NCBI GenBank assembly: GCA_002365595.1
Contig: DFAM01000019.1
Span: forward strand, 1-22,505
Length of the DNA: 22,505 nucleotides
Direction of reading: 5' to 3'
Origin: Acinetobacter sp. UBA3106
GTDB taxonomy: Bacteria > Pseudomonadota > Gammaproteobacteria > Pseudomonadales > Moraxellaceae
Below the pieces are notes generated by a model that ran no database searches, was not told where the DNA came from, and worked only from the letters and a program-made list of their open reading frames with translations. Below, in pieces: positions 15,803 to 22,505 of this stretch; the stretch's first letter is position 1, and every line of letters begins with the position of its first letter. A program made the translations under genes and the position numbers.

Positions 15803-16144
15803 TTAAGCTTTTTTCACAAATTCAGATTTTAATTTCATTGCACCAAACCCATCAACTTTACAGTCAAGATCATGACCATCGCTTGAGTCAGCTAATAAAC
15901 GAATGTTCTTCGCCTTGGTTCCTACTTTAATCACAGAAGAAGAACCTTTAATTTTCAAATCCTTAATCAGGGTAACGGTATCGCCATCAGCAAGCACATT
16001 TCCATTTGCGTCTTTAATCATCGCAGTTTGCTCAGTACTGCCTTCCCCCTCTTTCCATTCATGCGCGCATTCCGGGCAAATCAGCAAATCGCCATCTGCA
16101 TAAGTATATTCTGAATTACATTTGGGGCAATTTGGCAAAGACAT
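15803..16144 (-). CDS. yjdM: YjdM/PhnA-family zinc-ribbon protein
   Basis: This family was once called PhnA (alkylphosphonate uptake) but is not part of C-P lyase; its role remains unclear. The 113-residue protein has an N-terminal zinc ribbon with Cys6, Cys9, Cys23 and Cys26 (NCPKCNSEY, LICPECAHEW). The C-terminal PhnA domain contains DANGNVLADGDTVTLIKDLK and GTKAKNIRL. The ATG at 16144 has GAGG upstream; a TTG four codons earlier is not preferred. It ends in a clear terminator. Confidence 0.9.
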   Translation of the reverse strand: MSLPNCPKCNSEYTYADGDLLICPECAHEWKEGEGSTEQTAMIKDANGNVLADGDTVTLIKDLKIKGSSSVIKVGTKAKNIRLLADSSDGHDLDCKVDGFGAMKLKSEFVKKA

Positions 16145-16239
16145 AAAAAACCTCAAAAATTCTACTATAACACTTTAGCAGCCAGTCTAATGCTAAAACC
16201 TTATTTAAATTATGGAATAAAACTACTCATCAGATAATT

Positions 16240-16460
16240 TTAGCTTTCTTCTAAAACCTGTTTGAGTACAATCACATGGTTATAGTCTTCACTTTTTGCC
16301 GCAGTGATGAGGCTGATTTTTTCCTGCTGGGTCATCTGCCGCATTTGCCGTAGAAACTCTGTCTATATTTAATACCTCTGGGCCACAGCCGATCGACCAA
16401 AATCCGTTTGCCGTCTGAAGGCAAAGCTTCTGTATAGACACGTTTGATTTGAATGTTCAT
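16240..16460 (-). pseudogene. DUF488-family gene with internal deletion and frameshift
   Basis: From the ATG at 16460 the minus strand reads MNIQIKRVYTEALPSDGKRI then LVDRLWPRGIK, the typical DUF488 N-terminus. After about 28 codons it shifts, in another frame, to FLRQMRQMTQQEKISLITAA, then KSEDYNHVIVLKQVLEES and a stop at 16240-16242, matching the family C-terminus. The middle (roughly 45-60 residues of a protein usually near 115-120) is missing and the total of 221 bases is not a multiple of three. The start is 7 bp after the SRPBCC stop, so the two probably formed an operon. Confidence 0.8.
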
Positions 16461-16467
16461 CTCAAGG

Positions 16468-16920
16468 CTACTGATCTGGAATTTCCGGACTAACCAGTAA
16501 ACTCAGCAGTTGCAAGGATTCCTGCCAGCCCAGATAACATGCTTCCACAGGAATCACGTCTGGAATACCGGACTGGGTAATGTGCAGCTCTGTTCCTACG
16601 GAAACTGCTTTTAATTGAATGGTCACTTCAATGTTTCCGGGTAAATTTGGATCATCAAACTGGTCGGAATAGCGCAACAATTGGTTTGGAATGATCTCAT
16701 GATAAGTGCCACCAAAGGAGTGGCTAGACCGGGTAGAAAAATTACTAAAGGACATTTTATAGGTCCCACCGACTTTGGCATCCAGATGATGAACCTTGGC
16801 AGTAAAACCATGTGGCGCCATCCATTTGACCAAAGCATCCGGATCAATAAATGCCTTAAATACCCGTTCTGGCGGTGCACTAAATACCCGATGCAGTTTT
16901 ACTGTATTGCTTTCACTCAT
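16468..16920 (-). CDS. SRPBCC (AHSA1/START-like) family protein
   Basis: A small soluble protein with the helix-grip fold that binds hydrophobic ligands; the exact role is unknown. The 150-residue sequence has the AHSA1-type pattern: HRVFSAPPERVFKAFIDPDAL, then WMAPHGF, VGGTYKMSF, GGTYHEI, and the C-terminal GWQESLQLLSLLV helix. The ATG at 16920 has GAGG upstream. It lies just before the decayed DUF488 gene. About 206 bases upstream, to 17126, hold nothing recognised. Confidence 0.82.
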   Translation of the reverse strand: MSESNTVKLHRVFSAPPERVFKAFIDPDALVKWMAPHGFTAKVHHLDAKVGGTYKMSFSNFSTRSSHSFGGTYHEIIPNQLLRYSDQFDDPNLPGNIEVTIQLKAVSVGTELHITQSGIPDVIPVEACYLGWQESLQLLSLLVSPEIPDQ

Positions 16921-17126
16921 GTCGCGACCTCATGTTATTGTTATTTTAAAATTAGAGTGTATTACCGCTACTCAATGACCATGCCTGGTGGTAGCCCAAT
17001 ATAAATCAGGATTTTCAAATTCTTATTCTTCAAAAATCCATACATATTCGAAAATATTATAGATCCAAAACAGCTGCATTCAAGCAGGTTTTGTTTAGCC
17101 TAAATCTGAAATCCAGCTTTAGATAT

Positions 17127-18227
17127 TTAATCCGGCATGTCATCAATATGATTCGGTTCTGTACGGGGCTGAGTGTTCATACAGTGCCGGAAACAGGAAG
17201 AACGTTCATAGGCCTGCATACGTACACGCATGATAGAACCCAAAGGCTGGTGTTCCTTTACCCCATGCCAGGGATTAAAAGACAGCACGTCATCTGAATA
17301 AACCCGACGTGCCGGACTAAAAGTATTTTGCTGCGGAAAATGTAAAGTGCCAATGACTTGCTGCGGTGACTCCTCTTCATCCCACAACACGGCCGCATCT
17401 TCAACAGGCATACGGCCCAAATGAGTACAGAGCTGGGCACGAATCACATAATCGGCAGCATTACGCCGGAAAAAATCCTGTACCAGATCACGTATGCTGG
17501 AATCATCCTGGATCTGCATTTGCAGACCGGTCAATTGCTTTACCGATTCAGATTCAGGTGCCACACTCAATTTGGCAATATAATTGCCATAACGAAGAGC
17601 CGCCATAGTGTGATAGGTTTCTCCCAGCACATGATGCTGGCTACGTGCCAGACCTTTTAAAGTGGCAGATGCTGGCAAGCCCGCACGATTAACCAGATGA
17701 TCCACTCCACACATAACCCCGCGCAGGCCACGCATGACCAGTTCAGGCGCCCTTTCTGCTTCAGTGATAAAAGGCAGCATTTGCATATATTTGCGTACTG
17801 TCCCAAAAGCCAGCACCGGAATATTGACCATCAGGAAATCCTGATTTTTTCCATCACTTGGATCTTCTGGCAATAAGCGCTCCCCCGGTACATTCAAGAT
17901 TTTAAGGGCAAAACCATGAGGCGCTGGGGTTTTATCACTGCGCAAATCTCCCGGAGCGGCAGACAGACGTACAATGACGTCATAATAACCAGGATGGGCA
18001 AAAATCCCCTGAGCCAGGTGATCTGGCAGGTTTTCCGGAATAGTCAAAATTCCTTTCAAAAAACCGTGAGATTTAGCATGTGCATCGCGAACCGCATGAC
18101 GATGCTTGTCGAAAACCTTGCTATTGGTTTGCGCCATATGCTCTACAATATATTCAATATCTTCTTCTTCATTTTCCTGTTTTTGCTCTACCTCTGGACG
18201 ATAAGTCACATAAGTATTGACTGGCAT
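17127..18227 (-). CDS. Catalase-like (y4iL-type) haem-domain protein
   Basis: Members of the catalase-like superfamily bind haem; small ones may act as peroxidases or peroxygenases, and activity here is untested. The 366-residue protein lacks the full length of a monofunctional catalase (about 480 or more). Residues 45-60 (AVRDAHAKSHGFLKG) carry the likely distal His50; GYYDVIVRLS, PHGFALKIL and QDFLMVNIP match the catalase core. The C-terminal part has the subgroup signature LSFNPWHGVKEHQPLGSI. The usual proximal-tyrosine motif is not obvious. No signal peptide. GGAGC precedes the ATG. Confidence 0.75.
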   Translation of the reverse strand: MPVNTYVTYRPEVEQKQENEEEDIEYIVEHMAQTNSKVFDKHRHAVRDAHAKSHGFLKGILTIPENLPDHLAQGIFAHPGYYDVIVRLSAAPGDLRSDKTPAPHGFALKILNVPGERLLPEDPSDGKNQDFLMVNIPVLAFGTVRKYMQMLPFITEAERAPELVMRGLRGVMCGVDHLVNRAGLPASATLKGLARSQHHVLGETYHTMAALRYGNYIAKLSVAPESESVKQLTGLQMQIQDDSSIRDLVQDFFRRNAADYVIRAQLCTHLGRMPVEDAAVLWDEEESPQQVIGTLHFPQQNTFSPARRVYSDDVLSFNPWHGVKEHQPLGSIMRVRMQAYERSSCFRHCMNTQPRTEPNHIDDMPD

Positions 18228-18491
18228 ACCGTGCTCCTTTTCATTCTCTGAATAGGGATAAAATGTTTTAAAATTTATGTACTAATCTAGCAAGGAAGTT
18301 TGCTTTACAAGTTAATTTATTAGTTAACGCTTTGAGGGTCTTTGGTAAATACGACATGCGGACCTCGTGAAAGGCGCCTGACGTGAAAAATAGAGCAAGT
18401 CAAAAATTGAAAAATTATTTAACTTTCTAAGTTTCCTGCTTATGCTTTGCCGGAAGATCACACTCATTTTCCAAGAGGATGAGTGTTGCTT

Positions 18492-20906
18492 TTAGCTCAA
18501 AACATCGTGAAGAGATTCACCCTGGGCCTGTTGCAACTTGACGATTTCCTCTAACTTTTGTGTTTGTGCCTTATCACTCGTCAGTGTTTGAATTAAATCA
18601 TCTGCAAGCTGGTTTAATAACGCCAAATCATCTTCACTCATCTGCCGGACCTGTTTATCCAGAATACAGAAACTACCTAAGACCAGACCCTGTTTAGTGC
18701 GTAAAGGTACACCAGCATACGACTTGATTTTATTTCTGTTTAACTCCGGGTTATGCTTAAAACGCGGATCTCGGTCTATATCCTCAATAATGAGGGCCTC
18801 ATTTTGATGGACTAAATGGGTACAAATGGATTCCTCGCGAGGAATTCCGGCCTCTATAGGATTTTGATTTTCATCTGCCAGCGGGCTGGCTGGGGTATTC
18901 ACCCATGTTTCATCCACCAGGGAAATTTGCGCATATTTCACGTTAAATGCCTGACAGGCTTCTTCAATATACTGCTGATAAATCAGTAAAGTTTCAGGTT
19001 GAAGCAATTGCAGTTCATGCAAAGCCGCCAAGCGTTCCGGTTCATTTTCCGCAAGCAATTCACGTGCAGGGTTTTGACCTTGTTGTAGCATCAGCGCATC
19101 AATGCCCAACATCAATTCATTTACCGTGGAGACCACTGCATCCGGTTGAAAACGGTTTTGAATCTCGTCCCGTAATTCATCGCTGAGATTGCCCCAGGTG
19201 GCAAAAATAATTTTAATATTCGGCAGACGTTTACGGATGCGATGATTCAACAAGCGGATTTGTGCCAAAGGGTGCCGATGAAATATGGAAATGCAAAGTA
19301 TCTGAGTATGTTCTGGTAAGGATTCAAGCACATCTATTTTGGATTGAATCAGGACTTCATTATGGCTTTGCACTGCAATTTTTCTTAAGCTTAAACCATG
19401 TGCCAACATGGAAGATGCCAATCCATCAATTTCCCAACGCGCGCCCAAGCACACCACTTGCACTGGATCAGCTGTCTGCGGAGCCGGATACTTTTGCTGG
19501 AAATCATGATTAAACAACTTCAAGCCTTGATGCATTCTTAAACGGTGCTCCGCAGTTGCTTCGGTATTATGTCCTTGTGAAAACAAACGCATGGCGGGGA
19601 TGGCGACATCGTTATAAAAGGCATTTACCTTACGAATAACGACTTCTTCACTGGGCTTTTTCGGCAATTTTTGTTGAATATAATCCTGTGCAACCTCAAG
19701 AGCATCTTCTACTTCGTCGGCAACCAAGCGTTGATAAAACCGTTCTGGTGGCGTCAGTGCCGGATCGCTGCCAATCAGGGTTTTGATAAACCCCAATGCT
19801 GGAATATAGTGAGCCAATACCAGTAAACATGCCGTCAATGGAGTCGAGAGAATCAATCCAGCAGGCCCCCATAGCGTGGTCCAGAATGTTGCCGCAAGAA
19901 TAATCGCCAAAGTGGAAAGACCGGTACTTTCACCATACAACCACGGTTCTATCACATTATTACTAATCAGCTCGAGTAACAAAATGAGCCCAATGGTCCA
20001 GAGCACCATATTCCAGCCCGGATCAACCGCAAATGCCAAGGTAATGGGAAATAAGGCCGAGATCATGGGCCCGACATAGGGTAGAAAGCGCATTCCTATC
20101 GCGACAATGCCCCACATAATCGCAGCGGGCACACCAATCAGCCATAAGCCCAAGGCCATGGGAATGCCGAAAGTGACATTCACCAGCAGCTGCATCCGCA
20201 AATAGGTTCCAATCCGATCTGCTGCATCATCCAGTGCATCTGTACCGACATTTAAATTGCCGCCCAGCAATTTCAACAACCGGTCATGCAAGTCTTTGCG
20301 ACTGAGTAAAATCAACACCACAAACAGAAAAACAATACCTCCTGTGGCTAAGGGATGAAAGATTCTCGCACCCCACTCCATAGCCGTTTCAGTAGTACTG
20401 GGTTCCTGCCCAATCACTTGTACCTGTTGCACCCCCTCGGTTTTTTCAACTGGAGCTACGTCCTCTATTGAACTTTCCACCGTATCAATGGTTTTGATGG
20501 CACCGTCCCATACACTTGGCCCGGAAGTAAAGCTTTTTACCGAATTGAGTTTTTGTTTAATCGTGTCCTGATATTGCGGTAACTCCTGACTTAAATTCCC
20601 CAGCTGATAGCCCAGATAAGTTGCAGCGCCCCCGATGACACTTACAGCAAACAGCACCACAAGTGCAATTGATGGCAGTTGCGGTAAGCCCCATTTTTTC
20701 AAGCGTGACACTAAAGGCTCAAGTAAAAATGCTAACAGCACCGACAGCGCCAAAGGAATCAGAATATCTTTTCCAAAATACAGGGCTAAAATAATCAGCG
20801 CAGCAATTACAAACCCCGCCATTACACGTAAAACATGCCGGGTCGGATCTTGGCTATTTACAGGAGGTAATGAAGATTCTGAATTTAGCATTTTTTGCTC
20901 ATTCAC
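18492..20906 (-). CDS. AI-2E/PerM-family membrane protein fused to Rossmann-like and GAF domains
   Basis: The N-terminal part (about 25-375) is an AI-2E family exporter/permease domain: paired hydrophobic segments near 28-62 and 78-100, a soluble insert (about 105-185), then helices from 186 to 370 including RFLPYVGPMISALFP and NNVIEPWLYGESTGLS. Residues about 483-605 form an alpha/beta domain resembling a B12-binding or receiver-like Rossmann fold (VQVVCLGARWEIDGLASSML). Residues about 640-775 are a GAF domain with DRDPRFKHNPELN, YAGVPLRTKQGLVLGSFCILD and LNQLADDLI. The start is GTG with AAGGA seven bases upstream. Most relatives stop after the first domain (about 350 residues), so 804 is long. 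Transport substrate and GAF ligand are unknown. Confidence 0.82.
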   Translation of the reverse strand: MNEQKMLNSESSLPPVNSQDPTRHVLRVMAGFVIAALIILALYFGKDILIPLALSVLLAFLLEPLVSRLKKWGLPQLPSIALVVLFAVSVIGGAATYLGYQLGNLSQELPQYQDTIKQKLNSVKSFTSGPSVWDGAIKTIDTVESSIEDVAPVEKTEGVQQVQVIGQEPSTTETAMEWGARIFHPLATGGIVFLFVVLILLSRKDLHDRLLKLLGGNLNVGTDALDDAADRIGTYLRMQLLVNVTFGIPMALGLWLIGVPAAIMWGIVAIGMRFLPYVGPMISALFPITLAFAVDPGWNMVLWTIGLILLLELISNNVIEPWLYGESTGLSTLAIILAATFWTTLWGPAGLILSTPLTACLLVLAHYIPALGFIKTLIGSDPALTPPERFYQRLVADEVEDALEVAQDYIQQKLPKKPSEEVVIRKVNAFYNDVAIPAMRLFSQGHNTEATAEHRLRMHQGLKLFNHDFQQKYPAPQTADPVQVVCLGARWEIDGLASSMLAHGLSLRKIAVQSHNEVLIQSKIDVLESLPEHTQILCISIFHRHPLAQIRLLNHRIRKRLPNIKIIFATWGNLSDELRDEIQNRFQPDAVVSTVNELMLGIDALMLQQGQNPARELLAENEPERLAALHELQLLQPETLLIYQQYIEEACQAFNVKYAQISLVDETWVNTPASPLADENQNPIEAGIPREESICTHLVHQNEALIIEDIDRDPRFKHNPELNRNKIKSYAGVPLRTKQGLVLGSFCILDKQVRQMSEDDLALLNQLADDLIQTLTSDKAQTQKLEEIVKLQQAQGESLHDVLS

Positions 20907-21058
20907 CTTAATGTCCTTATTATTTTGATCCTTAATCTTATATTTAAAATTTTATGTGCTGAAATTCTATAGGGTTACTGTAAGTAATGCCTATTTTGCT
21001 CATGCTACTTTCAGCTCAAGCTGCTTATTTTTTTATTCTTCACCAAATATCCGGCATT

Positions 21059-21092
21059 AAAAAACCCTAACGGTTTGCACTGTCAGGGCTTT
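21059..21092 (-). terminator. Intrinsic terminator after rraB
   Basis: On the minus strand AAGCCCTGACAGT (from 21091) pairs with ACCGTTAGGGTTT (to 21062) around a 4-base loop, with one mismatch and two wobbles, followed by further T residues. It is about 87 bases past the rraB stop. The rest of the 20907-21178 gap shows nothing else. Confidence 0.7.
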
Positions 21093-21178
21093 ATGGTATC
21101 TCATTAAACACAAGCAATTTTTAGCTAGCCTTGATGAATGCTAGACACCATTTTTAAAATACCATTCACTAATTTGAA

Positions 21179-21571
21179 TTAACTTTTTATTTCGTCATTC
21201 CAATCTTCATCGTTGCTTTCATCTTCATAGACATAAGCCATACAACCCCAGCCATCATATTCACCCCCATATTGCGTAGCAATTTTAGTGAACCATTCTT
21301 CCAGATCGACAATATCTGAATATTCAGGTTCCATATACACATAAATAGTGATAATCCACTCGACCGTATCGGCTTCTTCATCTTCAAACAGACTGATTTT
21401 TTGTTCTTCTTTGAGCAGATAGAGTGCACATTTTTGTGCCTGTTCTTCAGTCTGAAAAGCAATGGAAAATTCAATTTCATGCGCTTCAGTCAGGTCGTCG
21501 CCATCTTCAGCCATTTGCCAAAGCACATTACCATTTTCATCATCTGGAAATTGTTCAAAATCGCGTGTCAT
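21179..21571 (-). CDS. rraB: RraB-family regulator of RNase E
   Basis: RraB binds RNase E and modulates its activity, altering degradosome composition. The 130-residue acidic protein (E. coli RraB is about 138) has the family segments FPDDENGNVLWQMAEDGDDL (8-27), EIEFSIAFQTEEQAQ and a C-terminal EYDGWGCMAYVYED. The ATG follows AAGGAAG with 6 bases spacing. It is a single-gene unit with its own terminator. Confidence 0.85.
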   Translation of the reverse strand: MTRDFEQFPDDENGNVLWQMAEDGDDLTEAHEIEFSIAFQTEEQAQKCALYLLKEEQKISLFEDEEADTVEWIITIYVYMEPEYSDIVDLEEWFTKIATQYGGEYDGWGCMAYVYEDESNDEDWNDEIKS

Positions 21572-21722
21572 GGAGGGCTTCCTTATTGTAATTAGATACC
21601 AGCTATATCATGCAATACAGATTAGCTCAAGTTTGTTTCAGTTTATCGAATTAATCACGGTGCTCGTAGTGATGAGCAATCTATTTTTATATAACTTTAT
21701 ATTTTTCAACAGGTAAAATTTT

Positions 21723-22505
21723 CTAGCCTACAATCCTCTGTTTCTGTAATTCACTTTTTTCAGCCTGTTGCTGTGCCTTGAACGCTAAAACCAGGGCGGC
21801 CAGTTTAAACTCTTCCAGGCGTAACTTTAAAAATGATTCATGAATTCGCGCATGACTGAACGCGACTCCATAATGATTGATCAAAATAAAGTCATCTTGC
21901 AGCGCCTGAGTAAATTCTCCCACAGTGTTAGGGTCCAATTGCGATAAATACAGGTCAGCTTTACTGTTAAATACCTGCGTAACCAAAGCGATAGCAGAAA
22001 TTCTGCGATTTTCCTCGACATAATCACATTGGCCCACAGTATTTGCTGCAATGGCATTTTTGATTTTACGACGGACATCTTTTAGCTGCTGCACGGCATG
22101 TATTTCATCATAGCCCTCAATCAATTGCTCCAAAAGTTTTTGTGCAGGATATAAATACTGAATGCCATACCCATGAATCTTGTTTTCCAAGGCTTTCGAA
22201 ATGGCTGCCAAGTTCTCTTGTTCAACCGCTTGATTATAAAAAGCACCCAAGCGTTCTCTGGCTTCAGCTTCCAGGTTAAGCCGGCTATTTTTTTCTAACT
22301 TTTCCAGATAAAGCCGCGTGTTTTCAATCTCTGCCTTGATTTTTTCTAGCATAAACTCTGCTTCAATTTTAGTGGCTTCGACAAAGCTCTCGACCTGGCT
22401 TTTTCGCTCTGCAATATAATGTTCAGTATCTAAAACATCTTGATACTGACTAAGCTTTTCCACCCTGTTTTTTAAATTGCCAATCTCTATACGGTAAGTA
22501 TTCAG
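21723..22505 (-). CDS. DUF4041-like coiled-coil protein, 5' end beyond the window
   Basis: The frame is open from position 22505 with no stop; a GTG at 22463 is possible but the upstream codons (LNTYRIEIGNLKNRVEKLSQ) continue the coiled coil, so the start probably lies outside. The visible 260 residues have a charged coiled coil (about 1-85) and then a DUF4041-like region, with RAFN-like TQVFNSKADLYLSQ, LKLRLEEFKLA and a glutamine-rich helix. Known relatives often continue into a T5orf172/GIY-YIG nuclease domain; this one stops at QKQRIVG, soon after DUF4041. Family assignment is moderate; function unknown. Confidence 0.6.
   Translation of the reverse strand: MNTYRIEIGNLKNRVEKLSQYQDVLDTEHYIAERKSQVESFVEATKIEAEFMLEKIKAEIENTRLYLEKLEKNSRLNLEAEARERLGAFYNQAVEQENLAAISKALENKIHGYGIQYLYPAQKLLEQLIEGYDEIHAVQQLKDVRRKIKNAIAANTVGQCDYVEENRRISAIALVTQVFNSKADLYLSQLDPNTVGEFTQALQDDFILINHYGVAFSHARIHESFLKLRLEEFKLAALVLAFKAQQQAEKSELQKQRIVG

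Noticed and set aside
18460..18486. ACACTCAT/ATGAGTGT hairpin just after the exporter-GAF gene
   Set aside because: 8-bp stem with no U tract on the minus strand; possible terminator but not supported enough to list.
21015..21040. CAGCTCAAGCTG followed by a T run on the plus strand
   Set aside because: Stem of only 4-5 bp and no plus-strand gene upstream to terminate.
1..22505. CRISPR array, tRNA/rRNA genes, transposase or phage genes
   Set aside because: No regularly spaced repeats, no tRNA-like cloverleaf noticed and no transposase, integrase or structural phage protein motif in any frame examined.

Overview
This looks like a chromosomal core-genome segment from an Acinetobacter-type gammaproteobacterium. 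The basis is moderate AT-richness, the rpsL-rpsG-fusA-tuf order, and protein sequences (HemJ, ThiD, dad cluster) resembling what I know from that genus. Assignment is by protein and gene-order recognition; no search was run. Nothing here looks like an integrated phage, plasmid or intact insertion sequence.

Layout. Positions 1-4060 hold the str operon on the minus strand: rpsL, rpsG, fusA and the N-terminal part of tuf. It has a clear sigma70-type promoter, a terminator-like hairpin at the very start of the mRNA, and a perfect inverted repeat in each intercistronic gap. Positions 4125-5552 encode an EcsC-family protein with a long charged tail. Positions 5834-7586 carry fabB and hemJ on the plus strand, ended by a strong terminator. 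Positions 7656-7969 are non-coding and hold what looks like a dispersed intergenic repeat with nested inverted repeats.

Positions 7970-12972 form a D-alanine/alanine utilisation locus. dadA, a dadX-type alanine racemase, a RidA-family deaminase and a CycA-type transporter run on the minus strand, divergent from an Lrp/DadR-type regulator. Together they would import D-Ala/Gly/D-Ser, interconvert L- and D-Ala, oxidise D-Ala to pyruvate, and clear reactive imine/enamine intermediates, under control of the adjacent regulator.

Positions 13033-14546 hold a divergent pair: a HAD phosphatase and thiD. Positions 14674-18227 carry small minus-strand genes: a YegP-like protein, a CHMI-type tautomerase, YjdM/PhnA, a DUF488 remnant, an SRPBCC/AHSA1 protein and a catalase-like haem protein. 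Positions 18492-20906 encode an unusual fusion of an AI-2E/PerM-type membrane exporter domain, a Rossmann-like domain and a GAF domain. Positions 21179-21571 encode RraB. Positions 21723-22505 hold a DUF4041-like coiled-coil protein that is open at the window edge.

No wholly new system stands out. The best leads are the hairpin architecture of the str operon, the three-part exporter/GAF fusion, the intergenic repeat near 7.7-7.8 kb, the decayed DUF488 gene and the short DUF4041-like protein. Several apparent starts (fusA, rpsG, cycA, ridA, lrp, HAD, thiD, yjdM) were moved to downstream codons with better-placed ribosome binding sites.
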